64,000 bases of DNA from G963668605 sp963668605. Lineage in GTDB: Bacteria > Acidobacteriota > Terriglobia > Bryobacterales > Bryobacteraceae. The position numbers and the translations under genes are program-made. The stretch covers positions 930,001-994,000 of the forward strand of contig OY764903.1 of the NCBI GenBank assembly GCA_963668605.1. Reading direction: 5' to 3'. Within the stretch, counting starts at the first letter, position 1, and each line of letters starts with the position of its first letter. This document shows, in pieces, positions 1 through 8,623 of the stretch. Below the pieces are notes generated by a model. That model worked only from the letters and a program-made list of their open reading frames with translations. It ran no database searches and had not been told where the DNA came from.

Positions 1-1
1 G

Positions 2-631
2 GCCGCGCTGAAGTTCGGCAATTGCGGGCAGATCTGCGTCGCGCCCAATCGCATCTTTGTGCATCGCAAAATCGCCGCGGAGTTTCGGGAACTCTTTCTC
101 GAAGAGGCTCGCAAAGTCCGTGTCGGATTCGGACGTGAGAACCGGCCCACGATGGGACCGCTGATTGATCTGGCTGCGCGCGAACGCATTCACGCATTGG
201 TTGGCGACGCACAACGCGAGGGTGCTGAGCTGCTTTGCGGCGGCGAAATTCCGTCCGGGGCCGGCAGTTTCTATCCGCCGACGGTTCTTGATCGCGTGCG
301 GCCGGAAATGCGCGTGGCGCGCGAAGAGATCTTCGGCCCGGTGGCCGCGCTTATCGAGTTCGACTCGGAAGAGAGCGTCACGCGGCTTGCCAACGACACC
401 GAATACGGGTTGGTCGCGTATGTCTATACTCGCGACGCCGCCCGCTGCCAGCGCCTCGCCGAGCGGCTTGAATTCGGCGAAGTAATGTTGAACGGCTTCA
501 AGTATTCGATTTACCTGCCGCACGGCGGCGTGAAGCAGAGCGGCATCGGGAAGGACTGCTCGCACTATGCCCTCGACGACTACCTGATTAAAAAACGGAT
601 CACCAGCGCGGCGGCTCCGAGGCTTTCATGA
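2..631 (+). CDS. Aldehyde dehydrogenase family protein, C-terminal part (cut by window edge)
   Basis: This is the C-terminal portion of an NAD(P)+-dependent aldehyde dehydrogenase; the reading frame is open from base 2, so the gene begins before the window. The catalytic cysteine lies in the motif NCGQIC right at the window start, and the motif EEIFGPV follows about 95 residues later, as in succinate-semialdehyde/glycolaldehyde-type family members. The end (GGVKQSGIGKD...) is the usual dimerisation/C-terminal segment, so the gene is intact at its 3' end. The stop codon overlaps the ATG of the GH127 gene (ATGA), indicating translational coupling. With the glycosidase and dehydratase downstream it probably oxidises an aldehyde intermediate of pentose or sugar-acid breakdown; the exact substrate cannot be read from the sequence. 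Confidence 0.93.
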   Translation, partial: AALKFGNCGQICVAPNRIFVHRKIAAEFRELFLEEARKVRVGFGRENRPTMGPLIDLAARERIHALVGDAQREGAELLCGGEIPSGAGSFYPPTVLDRVRPEMRVAREEIFGPVAALIEFDSEESVTRLANDTEYGLVAYVYTRDAARCQRLAERLEFGEVMLNGFKYSIYLPHGGVKQSGIGKDCSHYALDDYLIKKRITSAAAPRLS

Positions 632-2613
632 AAGCTTTTTGCGCAATTCTGCTCTGTTCGACGGCTCTCGCGGCGGGGCCCGGCGAGACCGATTTTTCCG
701 CGAGCCCGCACGCCAAGCTCAAGAGCGTCGCGATGCGCGATGCGCGTTGGAGTGCGGGATTCTGGGCTGATCGCGTCACATTGGCGCGTACCGTGATTGT
801 GCCCGATCTCTGGCAGACCATGCAGAAGAAGGGCAATGGCGCCTGGTTCGGCAATCTGCAGATCGCAGCCGGCGTGACGAAGGGCGAGTTCGATGGCCGC
901 AACTGGAGCGACGGCGATGTCTTCAAGTGGTTTGAAGCGGCGGCGTTGGCCTATGCCGAAGCGCCCACGCCCGAACTCAAGCGCCAGATGGACGACGTGA
1001 TCGCAGTGATCGCCAAAGCCCAGGCGCCCGATGGATACATCTCGACGGACATTCAACTCACCAACAGGAAGCGCTGGACCGAGCCGCGCAACCACGAGAT
1101 GTACAACATGGGCCATCTGTTTACGGCCGCCGTGATGCACTATCGCGCGACGGGGCAATCGAACCTCTTGGCGGTGGCGCGCAAAGCGGCGGACTATCTA
1201 TACGGAGTGTTCCGCTCGCGTCCTCCGGCGCTGGCTCACTTCAGCGCTCCCTCCAATCTGATGGGCGTCGTCGAACTCTATCGCGCCACGCGCGAGCCTC
1301 GCTATCTCGAACTCGCGCAAATTCTGGTCGACATGCGCGGAACGCAACCCAACGGCTCGGATCAGTTCCAGGATCGCGTGCCGCTGCGCAAAGAGACCGA
1401 GGCCGTGGGGCACGCGATGCACGCCACTTACTTCTACGCCACCGGAGCCGACATTTTTGCCGAGACCGGAGAGCCGGCCTTGCTCACTTCGCTCGAACGA
1501 CTCTGGCGCAACGTGACGCAGGCGAAGATGTACGTTACTGGAGCGGTCGGTCCGATCGATCCCGGTGTGTACCGCTTTCGCGACGTCCTCGCCGAGGCCT
1601 TTGGACGCAACTTCGACCTGCCCAACCGCCAGGGCTACAACGAGACATGCGCCAATATCGGCAATGCGATGTGGAATCGCCGAATGTTGGCGATAACCGG
1701 AGATGTGCGCTTTGCCGACGTCATGGAACTGGTGCTTTACAACAGCATGCTGCCCGGCATGAACGTCGACGGCAAACGCTTCTTTTATACCAACGTGCAT
1801 CGCCGCTTCGGTGATGAGTTGCCGCTGCTACGCAACGAAAGTCCGCTGCGATGGAAAGACACCACCGAACCGGGAGCCGCGCAGAGTTTCTGCTGCCCGC
1901 CCAATCTGGTGCGCACGATTCTCAAGACCAGCGAGTGGGCTTACAGCGTTTCTGAGAACGCGGTTTGGGTGACGTTATACGGTTCGAACACGCTGGCGAC
2001 AACGCTGCCCGGCAATGCACGCATCGCACTGAAACAGACGAGTGATTATCCCTGGTCCGGGAAAGTGCGCATCGAAATTCGCGAAGCCCCGCGCTCGGAA
2101 ATCGCGCTGATGCTGCGCATACCCGGGTGGGCCGAAGGCGCCAGGATTGCAGTGAACGGCAAGCCGGCTGGCGTGGATTCCAAAGCCGGCGCCTTCGCGG
2201 CACTGCGCCGCCGTTGGACGGCCGGGGATGTCGTCGACCTGGAGCTTCCCATGCAGGCGCGGCTGATCGAGGCCAATCCGTATGCCGAGCCGATGGTGGG
2301 TCAGACCGCAGTAATGCGCGGGCCGCTGGTTTACTGTTTGGAATCGCCCGATCTGCCTACTGGCGTGCGCGTGAACGAAATTCGCATTCCGGCGGCGGCG
2401 CGGTTTGAGCCGCGTTGGGATGCGAGCCTGTTGGGCGGCGTGATGCTCCTCGAAGGGAGCGCGCGGAGGCGGGCATCCGGCGAGTGGAAGGATACGCTCT
2501 ATCGCGCACTGCGCCCGCAGGCCGAACCGATCGCCCTTCGCTTGATCCCCTATTATGCCTGGGCGAATCGCGGCCTCTCCCACATGACCGTGTGGATGCC
2601 GTTGGGAGATTGA
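628..2613 (+). CDS. Glycoside hydrolase family 127-type (beta-L-arabinofuranosidase-like) protein, exported
   Basis: A 661-residue protein with a clear signal peptide (MKAFCAILLCSTALAAG), hence probably periplasmic. It matches the GH127/DUF1680 family, whose characterised members release beta-L-arabinofuranose using a zinc-bound cysteine nucleophile. The expected site is visible: the Glu and Cys of YNETCAN at about residues 337-339, and the adjacent cysteine pair of FCCPPN about 80 residues later. The domain order, an (alpha/alpha)6 barrel followed by beta-sandwich segments, fits the length. The ATG overlaps the stop of the aldehyde dehydrogenase, and the next gene starts 2 bases after its stop, so it is part of an operon. 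The family also includes enzymes of other specificity, so the sugar released is not certain. Confidence 0.9.
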   Translation: MKAFCAILLCSTALAAGPGETDFSASPHAKLKSVAMRDARWSAGFWADRVTLARTVIVPDLWQTMQKKGNGAWFGNLQIAAGVTKGEFDGRNWSDGDVFKWFEAAALAYAEAPTPELKRQMDDVIAVIAKAQAPDGYISTDIQLTNRKRWTEPRNHEMYNMGHLFTAAVMHYRATGQSNLLAVARKAADYLYGVFRSRPPALAHFSAPSNLMGVVELYRATREPRYLELAQILVDMRGTQPNGSDQFQDRVPLRKETEAVGHAMHATYFYATGADIFAETGEPALLTSLERLWRNVTQAKMYVTGAVGPIDPGVYRFRDVLAEAFGRNFDLPNRQGYNETCANIGNAMWNRRMLAITGDVRFADVMELVLYNSMLPGMNVDGKRFFYTNVHRRFGDELPLLRNESPLRWKDTTEPGAAQSFCCPPNLVRTILKTSEWAYSVSENAVWVTLYGSNTLATTLPGNARIALKQTSDYPWSGKVRIEIREAPRSEIALMLRIPGWAEGARIAVNGKPAGVDSKAGAFAALRRRWTAGDVVDLELPMQARLIEANPYAEPMVGQTAVMRGPLVYCLESPDLPTGVRVNEIRIPAAARFEPRWDASLLGGVMLLEGSARRRASGEWKDTLYRALRPQAEPIALRLIPYYAWANRGLSHMTVWMPLGD

Positions 2614-2615
2614 AG

Positions 2616-3359
2616 ATGTTACAGACGGCGGCGATAACGCGAATTGAAGTTCATCGAGGCAGCACTGAGTTCGGCGACCAGATCCGCATTTATACTGCGT
2701 GCGGGCTGACTGGCTGCGGCGAAGGGCGCTGGCCGGAACAGGCGTTGCAGGCGGCCCCGGCGCTTCTGCTGGGCCGTTCCGCATTTGAGTTTGAGGCGAT
2801 CTATGAGGACTTGACGACGCCGGACGGCGAGACGCCGGGCGGCCTCGACATGGCGTTGTGGGACATTTGCGGAAAAGCATTGCACCGGCCGGCGCGGGAG
2901 TTGTTCGGCAAGGTCTATCGCACGCGCGTTGCCGTGAATCCCGGCGAGAAGTTTGCGGAGGCGCCCGCACAGTCCGGCGACCTGCCGGTGGCCGCCTCTG
3001 GAGCGTCCGGCCTCGATGCGCTGGTTTACGAGCTAGTACAGGAGAAGGCGATCGACATTGCGATTCCGGACATTGCTTCTTATGGTCTGACAGGACTGCG
3101 GCGGCTTGCCTACCTCTGCTGGGTGTTCCGCGTCCGGTTGGCTGTGAGCTGCTCTGGTTCGGCGCTCAGCACGATGGCCGCGTTGCAGGCGGCGGCATGC
3201 TTCGCGCCGGTGAGCAATGCCATCGCGGCGCCGGCTCCGTTCCTTGTGATGCCGCCCGGTCTCCATCCGCCGGGAGATCTCGAGGTTCCGGTTGGATACG
3301 GTCTCGGTGTCACTGTGATGGAGAGCCGCGGATTACCTGATTTTGCATTGGGAGGTTGA
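2616..3359 (+). CDS. Shortened enolase-superfamily protein lacking the catalytic barrel centre
   Basis: The reading frame is 247 residues, against about 370-390 for a normal mandelate-racemase-type enzyme. Residues 1-103 match the N-terminal capping domain (TACGLTGCGEGRW, LGRSAFEFEAIYEDL, GGLDMALWDICGKAL) and align well with the full-length neighbour. Roughly 120 residues are then missing, and the protein resumes in the last barrel strands (AIDIAIPDIASYGLTGLRRLAYL). The lost part would carry the KxK base, the Asp/Glu/Glu metal ligands and the EEP motif, so it cannot be a normal dehydratase. The start at 2616 was chosen because it lies 2 bases after the GH127 stop; the frame is open further upstream but overlaps GH127. 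The frame is intact, so it may be a structural partner or a recent in-frame deletion product. Confidence 0.75.
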   Translation: MLQTAAITRIEVHRGSTEFGDQIRIYTACGLTGCGEGRWPEQALQAAPALLLGRSAFEFEAIYEDLTTPDGETPGGLDMALWDICGKALHRPARELFGKVYRTRVAVNPGEKFAEAPAQSGDLPVAASGASGLDALVYELVQEKAIDIAIPDIASYGLTGLRRLAYLCWVFRVRLAVSCSGSALSTMAALQAAACFAPVSNAIAAPAPFLVMPPGLHPPGDLEVPVGYGLGVTVMESRGLPDFALGG

Positions 3360-3360
3360 G

Positions 3361-4533
3361 ATGGAGAGCGCGCTGACAGACACATTGGAGCATCGAGGTG
3401 TCTCCATTCCGCGCATGAAGATCGCGCGGGTTCGCGTGCACAAGTTGCTTGGCAAGCTGCGCGAACGGTTCGGATGGTCGCTGGACTGGACCGAAGAACG
3501 AGGCGCCACGCTGGTTGAGGTGGAGACTGAGTGCGGACTTACAGGATGGGGCGACGGGGCATGGGGCGATGAACGCCTGATCCGCCATCCGGAACTGGTG
3601 ATCGGCCGCTCGCCGTTCGAAATGGAAGCAATCCACGACGACTTGCGCAATCCCGCGGAAGCGCAACGCGACCGTGGCGAACCAACTGCGGCGGGACTCG
3701 ACGCGGCGCTGTGGGACCTCGCCGGTAAGGCGCTCCAGCAACCGATCTGGAAACTCCTCGGCAAACAACACAACGCGCGCGTGACGCCGTATTGCACGTG
3801 CATGTACCGCAAGGATTGGAGCGACCTTCCGGAAGGTCTGGCCACGGAAGCGCGGGGCTGGGTGGACCAGGGCTTCCGGATCCTGAAGATGAAGGTCGGC
3901 TATGGCCCCGATCAGGACGTCGAAGCGGTGCGCGCCGTCCGCGACGCCATCGGTGATGGTATTGGTCTGGCGGTAGATGCAAACTGCGCGTATGATGCGG
4001 GCACCGCGCTCGCGCTGGGCCGGCGGCTGGAGGAATTCAATCTGCTCTGGTGGGAGGAGCCGCTCTGGGCCGACGACCTGGAGGGCTACGACCGCTTGCG
4101 TAGGTCGCTGAAAATTCCGTTGGCGAGCGGCGAGACCATGTCGGCCGATTGGCTGCTGCGGCACTACGTGCAACCGCGCCGGGTAGCGATTGTGCAGCCC
4201 GACCTCGATACGGTTGGCTTCACCGGCGGGCGGCGGCTCTCCTATCTGTGCGCACTGAACGGCATACGCCTAATGCCGCACAACTGGGGCACGCACGTCC
4301 GCACAGCCGGCGAATTGCATTGGATGAGCTGCTTTCCCGACGTCGCTGGCTGGCCTGCGATGTTCGAATTTGACCAGACGGAAAGCCCTTTCCGTGAGGC
4401 TGTAATCCGTCAGAAGATCGAGATGGATCCGTCCGATGGCCGCATTGCGGTACCCACGTTGCCGGGCCTGGGCGTGGAAGTTGTACGCGATGCTGTCGAC
4501 GAGTTTCGCGTGGAGTTGATCGAAGTGTCCTAG
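3361..4533 (+). CDS. Enolase-superfamily (mandelate racemase/muconate lactonizing) sugar-acid dehydratase
   Basis: A full-length 390-residue enzyme. The N-terminal capping domain (about 20-140) is followed by the barrel with the family residues: KMK (Lys176, Lys178) as base, Asp206 in VDANCAYD, Glu232 in WWEEPLW, Glu258 in SGETM as metal ligands, and His307 in PHNWG with Asp283 as the likely second acid/base dyad. This set is typical of the mandelate racemase subgroup, most members of which dehydrate aldonic or uronic acids. The start at 3361 follows the previous stop by one base and is preceded by a strong GGGAGG; an in-frame ATG at 3343 would overlap the upstream gene. Position behind the aldehyde dehydrogenase and GH127 supports a role in sugar-acid catabolism; the substrate is unknown. 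Confidence 0.9.
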   Translation: MESALTDTLEHRGVSIPRMKIARVRVHKLLGKLRERFGWSLDWTEERGATLVEVETECGLTGWGDGAWGDERLIRHPELVIGRSPFEMEAIHDDLRNPAEAQRDRGEPTAAGLDAALWDLAGKALQQPIWKLLGKQHNARVTPYCTCMYRKDWSDLPEGLATEARGWVDQGFRILKMKVGYGPDQDVEAVRAVRDAIGDGIGLAVDANCAYDAGTALALGRRLEEFNLLWWEEPLWADDLEGYDRLRRSLKIPLASGETMSADWLLRHYVQPRRVAIVQPDLDTVGFTGGRRLSYLCALNGIRLMPHNWGTHVRTAGELHWMSCFPDVAGWPAMFEFDQTESPFREAVIRQKIEMDPSDGRIAVPTLPGLGVEVVRDAVDEFRVELIEVS

Positions 4534-4545
4534 GAGATCAAGTAA

Positions 4546-4953
4546 AAAACAACACGGCGCACGTTTCTGCAACACACACCTCTCGCCGCTGCGGCGCAAA
4601 GCCCGGCGGCGCGCAAGAACATGTTGCTGCTCTACTGTGAGTAGTTCCAGCACAACGTGGCGTCGTTTGCGGGCGGTCCGGCGAAAACTGAGAACCTCGA
4701 GAAATTCGCCGCGCAGTCGGTGAATTCCAGCTCCGCTTGTACGACTACAGGACTGTGTTCGCCCAATCGCGCGGCACTGTTCACTGGACGCCTAGGACAC
4801 AGCACGGAACTCGACGATAACTGCAACGTGTGGCACTCGCGCCTCTCGGAACTTGATCCGAAACACACCACGCTGATCGAATTTGCGTCAAAACTCCAGA
4901 CCTACCTGAAGGCCAGTTCGGGAAAAAGCGCACCGCGTCGCGGCCCGCAGTAG
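4546..4953 (+). pseudogene. Sulfatase remnant (N-terminal piece)
   Basis: In this roughly 440-base gap a decayed sulfatase N-terminus can be read in one frame: a TAT-like leader start (TTRRTFLQHTPLAAAA), then ARKNMLLLYCE, an in-frame TAG near 4642, and then AKTENLEKFAAQSV and the family signature LCSPNRAALFTGR, which contains the cysteine that formylglycine-type sulfatases modify. The sequence degenerates after HTTLIEFASKL and stops at 4951-4953. No start codon remains. This is a relic related to the other sulfatases of the window, not a working gene. Confidence 0.7.
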
Positions 4954-4976
4954 CTACGCCCAGAGAGCTGGGGCGC

Positions 4977-6530
4977 TCAATGCCGGCATTCCGGCGCGGG
5001 AGCTTTCACTTCCGGTCCTGTTGTGGAGCTGAATCGCAGCGACTGCAATTTCGGTGGATTCGTGGGCGCCATGGTGAACGCGACATCGACATAGCCGCGC
5101 TCGCACAGCATCCTGAATTTAGCTCGCAACCAGTTCTCGGGCTTCAACTCAACGCCCGCGCGGCACGCGCCGAGTTCCGACTTGATCTTCTCGATCGCCT
5201 TTCGACGCTCATCGGCCGGAGAATCCAGAAATAGATTGTCGGCCGCGAGGGCAGCCGCTTCCGCGTCATTCCAACGCTCCCAGAGGCGCACAATCGAATC
5301 GCGTGTTTTCAAGAGCAGCGGAGCGGCGGGGAGTTCGCGCGGTTGCAGTGCGTTTGTTTTCCGCAGGATCTCGATCGCTTCATCGATCGCGGGCGCGGGC
5401 GCGGCATACGTCAGATTCGCCAAAGCAAAGAGCCCGATGCCGTATTCGGGCAGCCATTTCATGTACGACCCAAAACCCGGCAGTCCTCCGCCGTGACCGA
5501 CGATGTGATCGAAGCGGCAGTCGCGCGCGACGCTGAGGCCGAAGCCGTAACTGGAGGCCGTGCCTCGCAACGGTTCGTCGGCCGTCACGCGCTCCACGCT
5601 GAATCCCGAGGCGCGCCAAGGCTGCTGCATTTCGCGCAGCGAACTGCGCCGTACCGGGCCGCGTTCTTCGTCGTCACGCGCGGGAAAAGCCGAAAGCAGG
5701 AAGGCCACATAGCGCCCCAGTTCGCGCGCCGACGTGACCATGCCGCCCATCGCGCCGAAGGCTCCGTGCGCCAGCGAGGGCACTTCACTGTAACTCGCGC
5801 CGGACTTGTGATAGCCTGTGGCAACCCGGTTCGCGGGAGCCGCGCCGGGTTCGAGTGTCGATGCGCGCATGCCTAATGGCGCGAGGATTTGCTTTTCAAC
5901 GTAATCGCGATAAGGCATCCCGGAAGCCTTCGCAACCACGCGTCCGGCGAGCGCGAAGCCGTAGTTGGAGTACTCGAAGGCAGTGTCGGGTGGCGTCGAA
6001 AACGGGAGTCCCTGCTCCAGCCATTCCGTCAGTTGCGCATCGCTGACTGCCAGTTGACGATCGCCCCATGGATTGTCTTCCGGCAAGCCAACGCCGTGTG
6101 TCAGTAGCTGCCGCACCAACACCGGCGCGGTGTCGCGCGTGGGGTACTCCATGCGCGCGAACTCCGGAATCCATTTTGAAACCGGGTCGCTCAAGGAGAG
6201 CTTGCCCTCATCGCGCAGCTTCAGGATCGCCATCGCAGTGAAGCTCTTGGTCATCGAGGCGATGCGGAAGAGCGTGTCCGGCGTCACTGGGTCATTGCTT
6301 TTGCGGTCGCGCACGCCGTAGCCCTTCAGAAGGACTACATCGCCGTCGATCACGACGCCAAACGAGAGACCCGGAGTGCCGCGCTTCTGCTGGAACTTCT
6401 CGAAAACCTTCTCGATTTCGGGAAGCGCGGCTTCGAGCTTCACCCGGCGTTGCGGGTCCGTGAAGCGGGGCGCAGGCAGCGTTTGCGCACACGCGGCGAC
6501 GCAGACGAGGATTGCGGCAAGCAGTTTCAT
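4977..6530 (-). CDS. Serine hydrolase of the class C beta-lactamase/D-aminopeptidase family, exported
   Basis: A 517-residue protein with a signal peptide (MKLLAAILVCVAACAQ). The penicillin-binding-protein fold motifs are in place: the SxxK nucleophile S92-M-T-K95 in RIASMTKSFTAMAI, YSN at 187-189 (FEYSNYGFALAG), and a HGGG motif (VGHGGGLPGFGSY) in the position of KTG/HxG. The core spans about residues 45-390; the remaining C-terminal stretch of about 120 residues is an extra domain common in environmental homologues. Such proteins act as periplasmic esterases, peptidases or beta-lactamases, and the sequence does not tell which. It converges on the sulfatase remnant upstream in the window and shares its strand with the DinB gene, whose end lies 11 bases before its start. 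Confidence 0.88.
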   Translation of the reverse strand: MKLLAAILVCVAACAQTLPAPRFTDPQRRVKLEAALPEIEKVFEKFQQKRGTPGLSFGVVIDGDVVLLKGYGVRDRKSNDPVTPDTLFRIASMTKSFTAMAILKLRDEGKLSLSDPVSKWIPEFARMEYPTRDTAPVLVRQLLTHGVGLPEDNPWGDRQLAVSDAQLTEWLEQGLPFSTPPDTAFEYSNYGFALAGRVVAKASGMPYRDYVEKQILAPLGMRASTLEPGAAPANRVATGYHKSGASYSEVPSLAHGAFGAMGGMVTSARELGRYVAFLLSAFPARDDEERGPVRRSSLREMQQPWRASGFSVERVTADEPLRGTASSYGFGLSVARDCRFDHIVGHGGGLPGFGSYMKWLPEYGIGLFALANLTYAAPAPAIDEAIEILRKTNALQPRELPAAPLLLKTRDSIVRLWERWNDAEAAALAADNLFLDSPADERRKAIEKIKSELGACRAGVELKPENWLRAKFRMLCERGYVDVAFTMAPTNPPKLQSLRFSSTTGPEVKAPAPECRH

Positions 6531-6540
6531 GGGAGTTCGT

Positions 6541-7029
6541 CTAGACCAACGTACCGGCGCTCGGATAGGCGCGTACCGTTGCGCGCCGCAGAATGTGGTC
6601 GAGGTGATGCTGCATGTGCAGAATGTAATCTTCGATCACATAGCCTAGCGTGACCGGCGCGCTCACGCCGATCCGGCACTCAGCGTCAAGCCGCTCCTCC
6701 GGAATACGATTCGTTACTTGCACGAGCAGCAGGTTGTAGCGCTGCCAGAAATCGACCAGTGTCATCCAGGGCAATTCGTTGTAGCCGTGCAGCGCAACCC
6801 AGCCGTCTTGCGCGTAGCCCGGTCCGCTCATGGCGCCGTCGAGCGCGGCGCGCACGAAGCGCAGATGATTGTTGGCCGCGGAATCGATCAGATGGCCTAG
6901 TTCTTCTTTTTGCGTCCAGCCATCTTTTCCAGTGGGCTTTGCCGAGGTCTCTGACTCCGCGAGCGCGGCGAGCCGGGGAAATTCGTTGCCAACCGCTTCA
7001 AGCAGTGCATCCGCAAGATGTTTTGCCAT
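6541..7029 (-). CDS. DinB-superfamily metal-binding four-helix protein
   Basis: A 162-residue protein of the DinB/YfiT-like family, a four-helix bundle that binds a divalent metal through three histidines. The histidines are visible in ELGHLIDSAANNH and in the C-terminal HMQHHLDHIL. The start at 7029 was chosen because family homology begins at MAKHLADALLEAV; the open frame extends upstream but that portion has no family resemblance. Members include thiol-dependent transferases for bacillithiol-like cofactors and many uncharacterised proteins, so no exact role is assigned. It lies 11 bases upstream of the serine hydrolase on the same strand and is probably cotranscribed with it. Confidence 0.85.
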   Translation of the reverse strand: MAKHLADALLEAVGNEFPRLAALAESETSAKPTGKDGWTQKEELGHLIDSAANNHLRFVRAALDGAMSGPGYAQDGWVALHGYNELPWMTLVDFWQRYNLLLVQVTNRIPEERLDAECRIGVSAPVTLGYVIEDYILHMQHHLDHILRRATVRAYPSAGTLV

Positions 7030-7168
7030 GATCCATTTTCGCACTCCGCGCCGGGATAGAAAGGATTGCGCGCGCCGATAGGATGAACATTGCCGCCTCC
7101 GGTCGCTGGCGCTCGTGGTCGTGCTCCAGACGCGCCACGGAAGGACGATTTGGAGAGTTCGAGGGTAT

Positions 7169-7420
7169 ATGTCAAATTGCAACTCCGCCAGATATGGAAG
7201 AGGACGGGCAAGAGCCCTGTTCCTGGCCGTGTTTATGGTCGTGGTTATGGTCGTGGCGATGCTGATTTTGGTCTATGCGGCGGTAGCGGATTTTTCGGGA
7301 AAATGGTCGGAATCATCACCAGACAACGACCCGGCGGGAACCATGTATGCCGTTCTCAAGCAAGAAGGCACTACGCTGACTGGAAGCGCGGGCCCCAGCG
7401 AATCAAAGCAGTTCCGGATA
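7169..7420 (+). pseudogene. Exported protein gene truncated by an insertion-sequence remnant
   Basis: The frame begins with a hydrophobic leader rich in Val/Met and continues as DFSGKWSESSPDNDPAGTMY..VLKQEGTTLTGSAGPSE. This resembles a small secreted domain (DFTGKW..LKQDGTTLTGSAG) that I recall as common in Solibacter-like genomes. After about 80 residues the sequence switches at about 7420 into the middle of a transposase, so the remainder of the gene is lost. The start is uncertain: an ATG at 7169, a later one at 7235 or a GTG between are all possible. The leader is encoded by a short tandem repeat (TATGGTCGTGG twice, 7233-7256). Confidence 0.55.
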
Positions 7421-7961
7421 CCCGGGCCGTCCTCCGCTCACGTCAGAGATCGAAGCCCTCATCGTCAGAATGGCCCGCGAGAACTCTGGCTGGGGATACG
7501 ACCGCATCGTCGGGGCTCTGGCCAACCTCGGCCATCGCGTTTCCGACCAGACCGTCGGCAACGTTTTGCGACGCTACGGGATTCCGCCCGCCCCGAAGCG
7601 CAGCCAGAAGACCACCTGGAAGGAATTCATTTCCGCACACATGGCAGTTCTAACCGGCACCGACTTCTTCACTGTCGAAGTCCTCACCTGGTGAGGTTTG
7701 GCCACCTATTACGTGCTGTTCTTCGTGCAACTGGAGACTCGCCGGATCACTCTTGCCGGCATCACGCGCCACCCGACGGCTGACTGGATGGTGCAGATGT
7801 CGTGCAACGCAACCGACGAAGAAACTGGCCATCTCCGCGACCAACGGTATCTGATTCACGACGGCGACACGAAATTCTGCTCCGCATTTCGGAATGACTG
7901 AGTTCGGCAGGAGTGCGGCCGGTCGTCTTGCCGCCGCAGAGCCCCCAATCTGAAGGCTTAT
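7421..7961 (+). pseudogene. Transposase (integrase-core family), internal portion, broken
   Basis: The DDE integrase-type transposase is recognisable from MARENSGWGYDRIVGALANL, RRYGIPPAPKR, and ISAHMAVLTGTDFFTVEVLTW with a stop codon where copy 2 reads on, then LATYYVLFFVQLETRRITLAGITRHPT and RDQRYLIHDGDTKFCSAFRND followed by a frameshift. The second catalytic Asp region (DGDTKF) differs from the usual DRD. After the shift the sequence would continue VRPVVLPPQSPNLKAY, with one additional inserted base in this copy. The N-terminal 90 residues are absent. Confidence 0.85.
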
Positions 7962-8340
7962 GTTTCACACTGCACCTCATCAGCACGATTCGACAGGAGT
8001 GGCGCCAACCGCTGGCGGTCACAGAGCTTCCCCTTCAGGCCTTGCATCTTTCGTGGTGGATCTTCACCAGGATGCACACGCAACTCGAATCTCTCCTCTA
8101 TCAGCCGGGCCAGTTCCTCGAGGCGTAGCGAAGGGTTGGCTACACGAGTCTCCACGACAAACTCCATCACTTCCAAACAAGCTGGTCCAGCCAGTTGGAA
8201 TCGAGGTCAGAACGCCGGTCGGGTTGTGAAAGTACACGCGGTCCTGACCCCAGTTGTGACGATAGTCCGCGACCCGGAACTCGCGCCCAAAGAGGGGATG
8301 ATAAGGGTGAACCACCCGGAAGCACTCACTCGTCAAGTGC
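7958..8340 (-). pseudogene. Y4bD/Y4pK-like (DUF5372-type) mobile-element protein fragment inserted in reverse inside the transposase
   Basis: Read on the minus strand, this block encodes VVHPYHPLFGREFRVADYRHNWG and DRVYFHNPTGVLTSIPTGWTSL, then in another frame EFVVETRVANPSLRLEELARLIEE. These are the beginning and end of a small protein family found beside transposases (Y4bD/Y4pK-like). The direction is opposite to the transposase that flanks it on both sides, so it arrived by insertion or inversion. There is a frameshift between the two halves and no clear start codon. The segment is shared with copy 2 of the element, where only its second half remains. Confidence 0.6.
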
Positions 8341-8353
8341 TCATCGGGTGTAG

Positions 8354-8623
8354 TTGACTGTGCACTCCAATACATTCGCGGAACGGTGGGTGCGCTCGGT
8401 GAAGCAGGAGTGCTTTTCCAAGCTGATCTTGTTCGGTGAAGGGTCGCTACAGCGGGCGCTGACCGAGTACATCGCGCATTTCCACTCGGAGAGGATCCAC
8501 CAAGGCAAGCAGAACCGAATCTTGATCCCGACCCGAACCCACAAACAAAGCGGTGTTCGAATGCGCTTGCGCTGTGATGAACGACTCGGCGGGCTGCTGA
8601 AGTACTACACCCGCGCCGCATGA
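8354..8623 (+). pseudogene. Transposase C-terminal fragment
   Basis: This is the end of the same integrase-core transposase, resuming after the inverted segment: NTFAERWVRSVKQECFSKLI, then IAHFHSERIHQGKQN, ending ERLGGLLKYYTRAA and a stop. It contains the third catalytic acidic region (VKQEC) and the HYH/HFHSERxHQG motif. The terminal repeat follows the stop at once. It has no own ribosome-binding site and is only a piece of the broken gene. Confidence 0.85.

Noticed and set aside
1975..2970. Long minus-strand open frame (331 codons) opposite the GH127 and short enolase genes
   Set aside because: It is composed mainly of Arg/Ala/Pro/Ser-rich sequence without family motifs and lies opposite two well-supported genes; typical of shadow frames in high-GC DNA.
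7880..7925. Programmed frameshift in the transposase after FCSAFRND
   Set aside because: Some insertion sequences use frameshifting, but here the shift is within the catalytic core, with a stop codon and no slippery run, and is followed by a disruptive insertion; shared damage is a better explanation.
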